DNA from: Miltoncostaea sp036826475
GTDB taxonomy: Bacteria > Actinomycetota > Thermoleophilia > Miltoncostaeales > Miltoncostaeaceae
Assembly: GCA_036826475.1 (NCBI GenBank)
Contig: DAISWG010000024.1
Location: 1-51,442 of the forward strand
DNA: 51,442 nucleotides
Direction: 5' to 3'
Shown here in pieces: positions 40,711 to 48,554 of the stretch. Below the pieces are notes generated by a model, which had not been told where the DNA came from, ran no database searches, and saw only the letters and a list, made by a program, of their open reading frames with translations. The position numbers were made by a program, and so were the translations under genes. Positions within the stretch are counted from its first letter, which is position 1; the number at the start of each line of letters is the position of its first letter.

Positions 40711-41535
40711 TTGAAGACGATCCTCTGCCTTGCCCTGGTCGCGACGGCCCTGCCCGTCGGAGTGGCCGCGCTCAACTCCGCCGAGCCGGCCGCGGCGCAG
40801 ACCGCGCCCGTGTCCGTGGCGGGCCTCCCGCCCGGCCCCGACGAGATCGCCCTGCGCGACCACGTGCAGGAGCTGGGTCGCACGGCCCGCGGCCACGCGC
40901 TGCGCCTCGGCCTGCGCCCCGGAGACCCCACGGGGCTCCCCCGGGATCCCCAGGTGCTCGTGCGCCGCGCGTCGCGCCTGGAGCAGGTCGTCGGCTTCCT
41001 CGAGGGCCGCCGCGAGGTGCGTCGCGCCGTCGACGAGCGCCCCGCCCCCCGCGGCCGCGCCCACGGGCGCGGCGCCGCGGCGGAGCTGCGCCGCCAGTAC
41101 CTGAGGGCGTCCCGGCTGTCCGTGGCCCTCGGGATGACCCGTCCCGCGCGGCCGCGCGTCCCCGCCGGGCGCGCCGCGCAGGTGCGTGACACCGCCCGCT
41201 GGCGGGCGATCGCCGACTGGCTCGCGGCGCGCAGCGAGAAGATCCGCCCCGCCGAGCGCCCCATGCGCGAGCGGGTGCCGTACTACGACGCGTTCATGTG
41301 CATCGCCGGACACGAGTCGGGCGGGCGCTGGGACGTCTCCACCGGCAACGGCTACTACGGCGGTCTGCAGATGGACATCGGCTTCCAGCAGACCTATGCG
41401 CCCGGGCTCTATCGCGCGAAGGGCACGGCCGACCACTGGACGGCGGAGGAGCAGATCCGCGCCGCCGGCCGGGCCGTGGCCTCCCGGGGGTTCACGCCGT
41501 GGCCGAACACCGCGCGCATGTGCGGGCTGCTCTGA
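40711..41535 (+). CDS. Secreted Rpf/lysozyme-like (transglycosylase) protein
   Basis: 274 aa from a TTG with AAAGG 9-10 nt upstream. Signal peptide MKTILCLALVATALPVGVAAL...AAA. A helical, Arg-rich middle (~30-185) leads to a C-terminal lysozyme-like domain (~190-274): FMCIAGHESGGRWDVSTGNGYYGGLQMDIGFQQTY ... WTAEEQIRAAGRAVASRGFTPWPN. The Glu of HESGG is the likely catalytic acid and the GNGYYGGLQ motif is shared with resuscitation-promoting factors. It probably cleaves peptidoglycan glycan strands for growth or resuscitation. The alternative is a substrate-binding-only domain. Confidence 0.85.
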   Translation: MKTILCLALVATALPVGVAALNSAEPAAAQTAPVSVAGLPPGPDEIALRDHVQELGRTARGHALRLGLRPGDPTGLPRDPQVLVRRASRLEQVVGFLEGRREVRRAVDERPAPRGRAHGRGAAAELRRQYLRASRLSVALGMTRPARPRVPAGRAAQVRDTARWRAIADWLAARSEKIRPAERPMRERVPYYDAFMCIAGHESGGRWDVSTGNGYYGGLQMDIGFQQTYAPGLYRAKGTADHWTAEEQIRAAGRAVASRGFTPWPNTARMCGLL

Positions 41536-41562
41536 CGAGCCGCCCGCACGCGCGGCGGGGTC

Positions 41563-42255
41563 TCAGGACCGGTTGCCCCCGAGGAGCTGGAGCATGAACA
41601 GGAAGACGTTGAAGGCGTCGAGGTAGATCGACAGCGCGATCAGCGTGACATCCCCGTTGCCGGCGCGGCGGAGGCGCCAGAAGTCGAACACCGTGAGCCC
41701 CGCGAAGACGACCAGGCCGCCGATGCACCAGATCAGGTTCTCGGCGGGGATGTTGACGAAGATCGCGACGATGCCGAACAGCAGCAGCGCCAGCAGGCCG
41801 ATGAACGAGACCCGGCCGAGCGCCGACAGGTCGCGCTTGGTCATGTAGCCGACGGTGCCGAGGACGCCCATGAACAGGGCGGTGGCGCCCGCGGCCTGCG
41901 CGATGAGCGTGCCGCCGTCCTCCATGCTGGCGTAGGCGTTCAGCGTCGGGCCGATCGCGAGGCCCAGGAGCAGACCGATCCCGAAGAGCATCCCCATCTG
42001 GAGGGGTGTGGCCTCGTCCTTCCGGCGCGCCATGCCGATCACGAACGTCAGGGCGATCGCCGCGATCCACGCGCCGATCGTCCAGCCACCGGAGAGGTCG
42101 CGGCCGATCCATGCGCCCGCCGCGGTGAACCCGGCGGTGACGGCGACGAGGAACATCACCTTCCCGAAGACCGCCTGCGCGTCCACGCGCCCGGCCGTCG
42201 CGGTGCGGTCCCAGGTCTCCTGGCTGTATCCGTACTGCTCGGGTGACTCCCCCAC
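41563..42255 (-). CDS. Bax inhibitor-1 (BI-1/YccA/TMBIM) family membrane protein
   Basis: 230 aa from a GTG with an AGGAG Shine-Dalgarno (~8 nt). N-terminal soluble segment (YGYSQETWDRTATAGRVDAQAVFGK), then seven TM helices: VMFLVAVTAGFTAAGAWIG, TIGAWIAAIALTFVIGMA, MLFGIGLLLGLAIGPTLNAY, LIAQAAGATALFMGVLGTVGYMT, SFIGLLALLLFGIVAIFVN and LIWCIGGLVVFAGLTVFDFWRLRR, ending IALSIYLDAFNVFLFMLQLLGGN, the BI-1 signature. Members are pH-sensitive Ca2+ leak channels in some bacteria; physiological role here unknown. Confidence 0.92.
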   Translation of the reverse strand: MGESPEQYGYSQETWDRTATAGRVDAQAVFGKVMFLVAVTAGFTAAGAWIGRDLSGGWTIGAWIAAIALTFVIGMARRKDEATPLQMGMLFGIGLLLGLAIGPTLNAYASMEDGGTLIAQAAGATALFMGVLGTVGYMTKRDLSALGRVSFIGLLALLLFGIVAIFVNIPAENLIWCIGGLVVFAGLTVFDFWRLRRAGNGDVTLIALSIYLDAFNVFLFMLQLLGGNRS

Positions 42256-42322
42256 CGTGTCTCCTCTGACGTGTGCGCTGCGGTCGAGTGTGGCGCGGCC
42301 GGCGAGCGGGCACAACCCCGCC

Positions 42323-42499
42323 ATGGATGAGGAAAAGCCCAGGAACGAGCGGGATGAGGAGGCGCCCGGGCCCGCCCCGGGCGGCGGCGGCGTGGGCTAC
42401 ACGGGACGCCCGTCGCGGGAGGAGCCGGAGGACGGCGGGGCCACACGCGACGAGGACCGCGAGCGCCCCGACACGCCGGACGGCCGGGAGCGCACCTAG
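42323..42499 (+). CDS. Small acidic disordered protein (58 aa)
   Basis: ATG at 42323; product starts MDEEKPRNERDEEAPGPAPGGGGVGYTGRPSREE and is rich in Glu, Asp, Arg, Pro and Gly, predicted fully disordered. No family recognised and the ribosome site is weak. The reason to keep it is that its TAG shares CTAG (42496-42499) with the stop of the convergent kinase gene, as four other convergent gene pairs in this window do. Divergent from the BI-1 gene. Confidence 0.45.
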   Translation: MDEEKPRNERDEEAPGPAPGGGGVGYTGRPSREEPEDGGATRDEDRERPDTPDGRERT

Positions 42500-43935
42500 G
42501 GGGCCGGCGGCTCCGCCCGCCGCAGCGGCAGGGCCGCCTCCACCCTGGCGCCGCCCGCCGGCGACGCCCCCACGGTGAGCGCACCGTCCAGCGCGCGCAC
42601 GCGCTCGCGGGCCGCCGCCAGGCCGATGTGCCCCTCCGCGAGGGCGGCGTCCAGCCGCTCGGCGGGGATCCCGACCCCGTCGTCCTCGACCAGGATGCGG
42701 ATCTCGCCGCCCTGGCGCGACACGCGCACGCGCACCCGCGACGCCGCGGCGTGCTTGGCGGCGTTCTCGAGCAGCTCGCGCACGAGGCCCAGGACCACTC
42801 GGTCGTGGACGCCCGCGCCCGCCGGGGTCACGTCGAGGTCGCACACGAAGCCGCCCCGCCGTGCGGCCCGGTCGGCGACGGCCTTCACCGCCGCCCCCAG
42901 GCCGCCGTGCGACAGCGTGACCGGGTGGAGCTCGGCGACCGCCTCGCGCAGCATCACCGTGGCGCGGACGAGGCCCTCGCGGGCCCGGACGACGCTCTCG
43001 CGGGGCGCCTCCTCCAGCGCCTCCGCCAGGTCCTGGCGCGCGGCCAGGAGATCCTGGAGGACGTCGTCGTGCAGGGCCTCCGCGATCCGCTGGCGGGCGC
43101 GGTCCTCGGCGTCGAGGGCGTCGGCCACCAGCTTCCCGCGCTGCTCGGCGAGCCGCGCCACCTGCTCCTCCGCCGCGCGCAGGTCGGTGATGTCGAGGAC
43201 GGTCCCGACCAGGCGGACGCGACCGCTCACCGGATCGCGCTCCACGTCGCCCTGCTCCGCCACCACCGTGCGGACGCCGCCGTCGGGACGCACGATCCGG
43301 TGCTCCAGGCGCGGCATCACGCCGCCGCGCCGCCGCGCCGCATCGACGGCGGCGGCCAGGCGCTCCCGGTCGCCGGGATGCGTGAGCTCGAGCAGGCGCT
43401 CCGCCGGCACGGTCCGGTCGGGCGTCGGGGGGATGCCGAAGATGCGGAACATCTGCTCGCTCCAGGTGATCACCCCGGAGCCCAGCTCCAGCGCGTAGCT
43501 GCCGAGCCGCGCGATCCGCTGGGCCCGCGCCAGGTCCGCCAGCGCCTCCGCGCGGTCCTGCTCGCGGGCGCGGCGCCGGGTCACGTCCTTCACGACCGCG
43601 ACGCCCCCGGGGCCGCCGTCGATCAGCGCGGCGGAGATGATCACGGGGATCCGCCGACCGTCCTTGTGGCGGAACGTCAGGTCGAACTCCTGCACCCCGG
43701 CGCTGCGGAACCGCCTGGAGGCGGCGGAGATCTCCTCCAGCGCCTCCTCCGGCCAGAAGGGGTACGGCCGGTTGGCCCCCAGCAGCTCCTCCTCCCGGAA
43801 GCCGGTCATGCGGCAGAAGCTGGGCGACACGCGCACGATGCTGCCGTCGTCGCCGGTGGCGAGCAGGCCGTCCTGCATGGCGTCGATCAGGGCCGAGGTG
43901 CCGCGGTCCGCTGCGCCGCGGGCGGTCCCGCTCAC
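42496..43935 (-). CDS. PAS-domain NarL-type sensor histidine kinase
   Basis: 479 aa, no TM segment, so cytosolic. PAS 1 (~10-125: ALIDAMQDGLLATGDDGSIVRVSPSFCRMTGF ... VVKDVTRRR), PAS 2 with PAC (~135-255: LGSYALELGSGVITWSEQMFRIFG ... VGTVLDITDLRAAEEQ), a HisKA_3 dimerisation helix with phospho-His in RIAEALHDDVLQDLLAARQDL, and an HATPase domain (LVRELLENAAKHAAASRVRVRV, VEDDGVGIPAERL, GHIGLAAARERVRAL). GTG overlaps the stop of the cognate LuxR-type regulator (GTGA). PAS domains may bind flavin, haem or small molecules; no ligand residue is obvious. Confidence 0.92.
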   Translation of the reverse strand: MSGTARGAADRGTSALIDAMQDGLLATGDDGSIVRVSPSFCRMTGFREEELLGANRPYPFWPEEALEEISAASRRFRSAGVQEFDLTFRHKDGRRIPVIISAALIDGGPGGVAVVKDVTRRRAREQDRAEALADLARAQRIARLGSYALELGSGVITWSEQMFRIFGIPPTPDRTVPAERLLELTHPGDRERLAAAVDAARRRGGVMPRLEHRIVRPDGGVRTVVAEQGDVERDPVSGRVRLVGTVLDITDLRAAEEQVARLAEQRGKLVADALDAEDRARQRIAEALHDDVLQDLLAARQDLAEALEEAPRESVVRAREGLVRATVMLREAVAELHPVTLSHGGLGAAVKAVADRAARRGGFVCDLDVTPAGAGVHDRVVLGLVRELLENAAKHAAASRVRVRVSRQGGEIRILVEDDGVGIPAERLDAALAEGHIGLAAARERVRALDGALTVGASPAGGARVEAALPLRRAEPPAP

Positions 43936-44561
43936 TCGAGCAGCCCGAGTCGGATCGCAGTGGCCACCGCCGCCGCCCGGTCGGAGACCCCCAGCTTCTC
44001 GTACACGTTCTGGAGGTGCGACTTCACGGTGGCCGGGCTCAGGTGCAGGCGCTCGCCGATCTGCGGCGCCGACAGCCCCTCCGCGGTGAGGCCGAGCACC
44101 TCGCGCTCGCGCGCGCTGACCGCCGGCCCCGGGGTGGCGCCGCGCAGCCGCACCCCGTGGGCCAGCGCGGTCTGGGCCTCCGGCGCCAGGACGGCGCGCC
44201 CGGCCGCGATCGCCTCGACGGCGGCGCAGATGTCGCTGCGGTCGGCGTCCTTCAGCAGATAGCCCGAGGCGCCCACCGAGACCCCGTCGAAGATGAGCTG
44301 CCCGTCGCTCTGCGCCGACAGCAGCAGCACGCGGGTGGGGATCCGCTCCCGCCCGATCTCCGCGACGATCTCGACCCCGCTCAGCCCGGGCATCCGGACG
44401 TCCAGCACGGCGACGTCGGGGGTCAGGTCGCGGATGCCGGCCATCGCCTCCCGGCCGTCGGTCGCGACGCCCACCAGCTCCAGGCCGGGACGCTCCGAGA
44501 TGGCTCGCGCGACGCCGTCCCGGTAGACCGGATGGTCGTCTGCGACGAGGACCCTGACCAT
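43932..44561 (-). CDS. NarL/LuxR-family response regulator
   Basis: 209 aa: receiver domain (VLVADDHPVYRDGVARAI, phospho-acceptor Asp in VAVLDVRMPGLSGVE, Lys in GYLLKDA) and a C-terminal LuxR HTH (LTAEGLSAPQIGERLHLSPATVKSHLQNVYEKLGV). DNA-binding output of the coupled kinase. TATCGT lies 7 nt before the ATG, so the operon regulator-kinase is probably transcribed leaderless from here. Targets unknown. Confidence 0.94.
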   Translation of the reverse strand: MVRVLVADDHPVYRDGVARAISERPGLELVGVATDGREAMAGIRDLTPDVAVLDVRMPGLSGVEIVAEIGRERIPTRVLLLSAQSDGQLIFDGVSVGASGYLLKDADRSDICAAVEAIAAGRAVLAPEAQTALAHGVRLRGATPGPAVSAREREVLGLTAEGLSAPQIGERLHLSPATVKSHLQNVYEKLGVSDRAAAVATAIRLGLLE

Positions 44562-44568
44562 GCGCGGA

Positions 44569-44574
44569 ACGATA
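44569..44574 (-). promoter_or_regulatory. -10 element TATCGT for the response regulator/kinase operon
   Basis: TATCGT ends 7 nt upstream of the ATG at 44561, without a Shine-Dalgarno, in the 33-bp gap to the receiver-only gene. Confidence 0.45.
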
Positions 44575-44594
44575 ACCCGCCCGGGCCGGATCCC

Positions 44595-44978
44595 TCAGTC
44601 GCGGCCGTCGCCGCGGAGCAGGCGCATGAGCTCCGCCCGCGGCGTCTCCTTGCCCACGCCCGCCGCCGCACCCGCCTCCCGCGCGCGCGCGTCGAAGTCG
44701 TCGCCGGGGCTCGCGGTGATCAGCACCACCCGGAACCCGGGGTGCGGCCGCTCCGCCGTGATCGCGCGGCACACGTCCAGGCCGCCCTGGCCCGGCATCC
44801 GGACGTCGAGCAGCAGGACGTCGGGGCGCAGCAGGCGGCAGAGCCCGAGCGCCTCCAGGCCGTCGCCGGCCTCGCCCACCAGCTCCAGCCGGGGGTCCGC
44901 CGCCACGGCGCGCACGAGGCCCTCGCGGTACCCCGCGTGATCGTCGGCGAGGAGCACGCGCAGGCGCGGGGGCGGCAC
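44595..44978 (-). CDS. Stand-alone receiver-domain response regulator
   Basis: 127 aa consisting of a receiver domain only: VLLADDHAGYREGLVRAV (acidic pair), VLLLDVRMPGQGGLDVC (phospho-acceptor Asp), LITASPGDD (Thr/Ser switch position) and GVGKETPRAEL (Lys). There is no output domain; the gene ends after alpha5. It may compete with or relay phosphate from the neighbouring kinase, or act by protein contact. GTG start. 33 bp from the NarL-type regulator and on the same strand. Confidence 0.85.
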   Translation of the reverse strand: MPPPRLRVLLADDHAGYREGLVRAVAADPRLELVGEAGDGLEALGLCRLLRPDVLLLDVRMPGQGGLDVCRAITAERPHPGFRVVLITASPGDDFDARAREAGAAAGVGKETPRAELMRLLRGDGRD

Positions 44979-45069
44979 ACATGGATCATCGGCACGCCGG
45001 CCGCCGCGGGCATCCGCCGATCGGAGGGTCCGCCGGGGGGAACCGCGCCCGCGGAGCCCCCCGCGACCG

Positions 45070-45318
45070 TCAGGGCGCGGCGCCGCCCCCGGCCTCGCGC
45101 GCGCGGCGGCACGCGCCGCACTCCGACCCGCGGTTGTACCGGTTCAGGACGGTCGGGCAGCTCACGCACACCCGGCGCCGGGTGACGGGCGCCACCTCCT
45201 CCGGGCTGGGGCAGGAGCAGAGCTTGGGGCGTCGGCTCCCGCGGGGGCGCCAGAGCTCGGCGATGAGCCCGCACTGGGGGCAGGCGATCTCCACGGGCTC
45301 GAGGGGGCGGCTCCTCAT
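45070..45318 (-). CDS. Small Cys-rich, probably zinc-binding protein
   Basis: 82 aa from an ATG at 45318. Four Cys clusters: EIACPQCG, KLCSCPSPEE, RRVCVSCPTVLNRYN and SECGACRRARE. The spacing CxxC-CxC-CxxC-CxxC suggests two zinc ribbons or knuckles, or an Fe-S protein. The sequence between them is ordered (GLIAELWRPRGSRRP). I do not recognise the family. It lies between the receiver-only gene and the divergent MBL-fold gene; a perfect GC hairpin (45345-45360) stands in the divergent space. DNA/RNA binding or a redox-sensing role is possible. Confidence 0.65.
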   Translation of the reverse strand: MRSRPLEPVEIACPQCGLIAELWRPRGSRRPKLCSCPSPEEVAPVTRRRVCVSCPTVLNRYNRGSECGACRRAREAGGGAAP

Positions 45319-45375
45319 CGGCCCGTCATGGTCGCACCTGCCGGCGGGGGCGTGCCCCCGGGGCGGTGAACGGCG

Positions 45376-45996
45376 ATGATGTGGCGCATGCGAGAGATCC
45401 TCCCCGGCGTGTGGCACTGGCCCACGGTCCACGAGCGCCACGGCATCGAGATCAGCTCATACCTTCTCGGCAGCGAGGAGGTCGTGATCGACCCCCGGGT
45501 CCCCGACGGCGGGCTGGAGGCGGTCGAGGCGATCGGCCCCCCGTCGGTCGCGATCCTCACCAACCGCCACCACTACCGTCACGCGGGGCGGTTCGCGGAG
45601 GCGTTCGGCACCCGCGTGCTGGTCAACCGGCTGGGCGCCCAGGAGTTCACGGCCGGCGAGCCGGTCGAGTTCTTCGACGCCGGCGACGAGCTGCCGGGCG
45701 GCGTGCGCTCCGTGCCGGTGGGCGCCCTGTGCGCCGACGAGACGGCGCTCTTCATCCCCGCCCACCGTGCGGTGGCCGTGGCCGACGGCCTGGTGCGGTG
45801 GCAGCCGGAGGGGCCCCTCGACTTCGTCCCCGACATGCTCATGCACGACCCCGAGCGCACGAAGCGGGGACTCGTGGAGGCCTACCGGCGCGTGCTCGAC
45901 CTCGACTGGGACACCCTCCTCCTGGCCCACGGCCGCCCCCTCGTGGGTCCGGAGGGCCGGCGCGAGATGGCCCGCGTGGTGGGCGGGCACGCCTAG
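45376..45996 (+). CDS. MBL-fold protein with an altered metal-binding motif
   Basis: 206 aa. The metallo-beta-lactamase fold is suggested by REILPGVWHWPTVHERHGIEISSYLLG, EEVVIDPRVPDGG, ILTNRHHYRHAGRFAEAFGTRVLVN, FDAGDEL, TALFIPAHRAVAVADGLVRW and LLLAHGRPLVG. The HxHxDH motif reads RHHYRH, so the first His and the Asp are Arg, and metal binding may be lost or rearranged. Substrate unknown; could be a non-catalytic or single-metal member. An ATG at 45388 is an alternative start. Its TAG shares CTAG with the stop of the TetR gene. Confidence 0.75.
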   Translation: MMWRMREILPGVWHWPTVHERHGIEISSYLLGSEEVVIDPRVPDGGLEAVEAIGPPSVAILTNRHHYRHAGRFAEAFGTRVLVNRLGAQEFTAGEPVEFFDAGDELPGGVRSVPVGALCADETALFIPAHRAVAVADGLVRWQPEGPLDFVPDMLMHDPERTKRGLVEAYRRVLDLDWDTLLLAHGRPLVGPEGRREMARVVGGHA

Positions 45997-46658
45997 GGCG
46001 ACGCGGCCCGGTCGAGCTCCGGGAAGGCGCGCGCCACGGCGGCGAAGGCCGTGATCGCGGCCCGCCGGACATCGGCCTCGACCTCCGCGGCCGGGCGCCC
46101 CGCGAGGACGCCCTGCACCATCGCCCGGTGGCGCAGGCCCATCGCGGCCAGCAGCATCGCGACGAACGCCCGCACCTCGACGTCGCCGGGGTCGCGCCCA
46201 CCGGAGCGACCGATCACCGCGGCCAGCTCGTCGCCCAGCGGCTCGCCCGAGAGCAGCAGCCGGGCGCGCAGGCCCTCGGACGCGTACAGGGTCTCCAGGA
46301 AACGGCGGAACATCGCCATCTGCTCGGGGTCGGCCAGCTCCGACCACCCCTCGACCCCGGGGACGCGGTGCTCGGTGAACAGGCGGGTCAGCGCCCCCGT
46401 CACCGACTGCCCCTCCGGCCTCCCGGCCACCGCCGAGACGATCGCGGTGCGCACCTCCGCCTCGCGGTCGAGGAACAGCTCCTCCTTGGACCCGAAGTAG
46501 TTGAAGACCGTCTTGATCGAGACGCCCGCGGCCTCGGCGACCTCGGCGACGGTGACCGCATCGAACCCGCGCTCCACGAAGAGGCGGGTCGCGACGTCGG
46601 AGATGGCACGGCGCGTCTGGGCCTTCTTGCGCTCCCGGAGCCCCGGTGTGATCTGCAC
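45993..46658 (-). CDS. TetR-family transcriptional regulator
   Basis: 221 aa. N-terminal HTH: RERKKAQTRRAISDVATRLFVERGFDAVTVAEVAEAAGVSIKTVFNYFGSKEEL spans the classic TetR helices; the C-terminal part is the ligand/dimer domain. It is divergent from a DrrAB-type exporter pair, the usual layout for a local repressor of efflux induced by the exported compound. I moved the start from the ATG at 46676 to the GTG at 46658 (VQITPGLRE) because a TATCCT -10 lies 6 nt before it, the pattern of other unit heads here; the ATG has no ribosome site. Confidence 0.9.
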   Translation of the reverse strand: MQITPGLRERKKAQTRRAISDVATRLFVERGFDAVTVAEVAEAAGVSIKTVFNYFGSKEELFLDREAEVRTAIVSAVAGRPEGQSVTGALTRLFTEHRVPGVEGWSELADPEQMAMFRRFLETLYASEGLRARLLLSGEPLGDELAAVIGRSGGRDPGDVEVRAFVAMLLAAMGLRHRAMVQGVLAGRPAAEVEADVRRAAITAFAAVARAFPELDRAASP

Positions 46659-46740
46659 GTCCTCAGGATAGCCCATTCGTTACATCCGAACGACTTTTAC
46701 CGTCATTGTAATCTCGGAGGGGGTCTGGCACGGTGTGCGG
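46659..46740. promoter_or_regulatory. Divergent TetR/ABC-exporter control region
   Basis: Minus strand: TATCCT (46665-46670), 6 nt before the TetR GTG. Plus strand: TGTAAT/TAATCT (46707-46714) as -10 for the exporter, followed by a GGAGGGGG ribosome site (46716-46723). The stretch 46675-46715 is far more AT-rich than its surroundings and holds TTACA (46680-46684) and TGTAA (46707-46711) as inverted half-sites, plus TTCG-7 nt-CGAA around 46677. These are candidate TetR operators. Confidence 0.45.
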
Positions 46741-47724
46741 ATGACCACACCCACATACGCCATCGAGGCGGCGGGCCTCGTCAAGCGCTTCGGCGAGAAG
46801 ACGGCGCTCGACGACGTGTCGTTCGAGGTCCCCGCCGGCACCGTCTGCGGCCTGCTCGGGCCGAACGGCGCGGGGAAGACCACCGCCGTCCGCATCCTCA
46901 CCACCCTCTCCACCCCGGACGCCGGCTCGGCGCGGGTGGCGGGCATCGACGTGCTGGCGGCGCCCGGCGACGCGCGCAAGGTGCTGGGCCTGGCCGCCCA
47001 GGACGCGACGGTCGACGCGCTGCTGACCGGCCGCGAGAACCTCCAGATGATCGGCGAGCTGCACCATCTGGGCCGCCGGGTCGCGCGTGCCCGCGCCGAC
47101 GAGCTGCTCGCGCAGTTCAGCCTGGCCGACGCGGGCCGCCGCCTGGTGAAGACGTACTCGGGCGGCATGCGCCGCCGCCTGGACCTGGCCGCGACGCTCG
47201 TCGCCCGCCCCGAGGTCCTGTTCCTGGACGAGCCCACCACGGGCCTCGACCCGCGCGCCCGCAACGAGCTCTGGGACGTGCTGGAGACGCTGGTGGACGA
47301 AGGGGCCACCATCCTGCTCACCACCCAGTACCTCGAGGAGGCGGACCGCCTGGCGGACGACATCGTGGTGGTCGACCACGGCGCCGTGATCGCCCGCGGC
47401 GACGCCCGCTCCCTGAAGCGGCAGGTGGGCGGCGCCCAGCTCTTCGCGACGGTCATCGACCCGGCGCGGCTCGACGACGTCCGCGCCCACGTGGGCCGCG
47501 TCGCCGGCGCCGAGCCGGCGGTGGACCCCGATTCGCGGACGGTGCAGGCCCCCACGGAGGAGGGCCCGCGCGCCGTGTCCGCCCTGGCGGACGCCCTGGC
47601 CGACGAGGGCGTCGAGGTCGAGGACATCGGGCTGCGCCAGCCGACGCTCGACGACGTCTTCCTGACCCTGACCGGCAGCGCGATCGCCGCCGGCGACGAG
47701 GCGCCCGTGGAGGTGGCCCGATGA
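46735..47724 (+). CDS. DrrA-type ABC transporter ATP-binding protein
   Basis: 329 aa. Walker A GPNGAGKTTA, Q-loop AAQDATVDALLTGRENL, ABC signature YSGGMRRRLDLA, Walker B VLFLDEPTTGLDPRAR and the H-region TTQYLEEADRLAD. The C-terminal ~90 residues (VGRVAGAEPAV ... LRQPTLDDVFLTLTG) are the DrrA-like regulatory extension. It drives export with the next gene product. The start could be the GTG at 46735 or the ATG at 46741 (MTTPTYAIEA). Stop overlaps the permease start (ATGA). Confidence 0.93.
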   Translation: MRMTTPTYAIEAAGLVKRFGEKTALDDVSFEVPAGTVCGLLGPNGAGKTTAVRILTTLSTPDAGSARVAGIDVLAAPGDARKVLGLAAQDATVDALLTGRENLQMIGELHHLGRRVARARADELLAQFSLADAGRRLVKTYSGGMRRRLDLAATLVARPEVLFLDEPTTGLDPRARNELWDVLETLVDEGATILLTTQYLEEADRLADDIVVVDHGAVIARGDARSLKRQVGGAQLFATVIDPARLDDVRAHVGRVAGAEPAVDPDSRTVQAPTEEGPRAVSALADALADEGVEVEDIGLRQPTLDDVFLTLTGSAIAAGDEAPVEVAR

Positions 47725-48554
47725 GCATCGCCGTCCCCGTCCCCGCCCCCGCCGAGCGGCGGGCCAACCCGTTCACGGACGTGTGGGTCATCGCCCGCCG
47801 CGGGCTGCTGCACATGCGCCGCCACCCCGAGGCGCTCGCCGACGTGACGCTGCAGCCGGTCATGTTCACCCTGCTGTTCGCCTACGTGTTCGGCGGCGCG
47901 ATCGCCGTCGCCGACGGCGGCTACCGCGAGTTCCTGATGGGCGGGATCTTCGCCCAGACCATCGTGTTCGGCGCGTTCGGCGTGGCGATCACCCTGGCCC
48001 ACGACCGCACGAACGGCGCGATCGACCGCTTCCGCTCCCTCCCACTCGGCAACGGGGCGGTGCTGGGCGGCCACGCCGTGGCGAGCCTGCTGCGCAGCGT
48101 CCTGCCCATCGTCCTCATGTCGATCTGCGGCCTGATCGTGGGCTGGCGGATCAACGACGGCGTGCTCGACGCGGTGCACGCGTACGTGCTGATGCTGGGC
48201 CTGTCGTTCGCGGTCGTGTGGGTCGGCGTGCTCATGGGCAGCCTGCTGCCCACGCCGGAGGCCGTGCAGGGCGTGGCCTTCACGGTGATCTTCCCGGTGA
48301 CGTTCATCGCCAGCACCTTCGTTCCGGTGAACACGCTGCCGGGGGTCCTGAAGACGATCGCCGAGTGGAACCCGGTGTCGTCGGTGGCCGAGTCGCTGCG
48401 CGAGTTGTTCGGCAACCCGCGGGGCGAGTTCGGACCCAACCCGCCCTGGCCGATGGAGCACCCCGTGGCGTACAGCTGGATCTGGATCGTGGGGATCGTG
48501 CTGGTCTGCGCCCCGATCGCCATCCGGGCGTACCGCAGGACCACGAGCGACTAG
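47721..48554 (+). CDS. DrrB-type ABC-2 transporter permease
   Basis: 277 aa, six TM helices: ALADVTLQPVMFTLLFAYVFGGAIAV, FLMGGIFAQTIVFGAFGVAITLA, AVASLLRSVLPIVLMSICGLIVGW, AYVLMLGLSFAVVWVGVLMGSLL, AVQGVAFTVIFPVTFIASTFVPV and YSWIWIVGIVLVCAPIAI. The ABC-2 motif DRTNGAIDRFRSLPLGNGAVLGG is clear. With the ATPase it should export a hydrophobic drug or lipid-like compound, under TetR control. Its TAG shares CTAG with the stop of the convergent gene. Confidence 0.93.
   Translation: MSIAVPVPAPAERRANPFTDVWVIARRGLLHMRRHPEALADVTLQPVMFTLLFAYVFGGAIAVADGGYREFLMGGIFAQTIVFGAFGVAITLAHDRTNGAIDRFRSLPLGNGAVLGGHAVASLLRSVLPIVLMSICGLIVGWRINDGVLDAVHAYVLMLGLSFAVVWVGVLMGSLLPTPEAVQGVAFTVIFPVTFIASTFVPVNTLPGVLKTIAEWNPVSSVAESLRELFGNPRGEFGPNPPWPMEHPVAYSWIWIVGIVLVCAPIAIRAYRRTTSD

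Noticed and set aside
42496..44982. Apparent 828-aa hybrid protein covering kinase and regulators
   Set aside because: Only the last 479 codons are kinase. The rest is another frame of the two response regulator genes.
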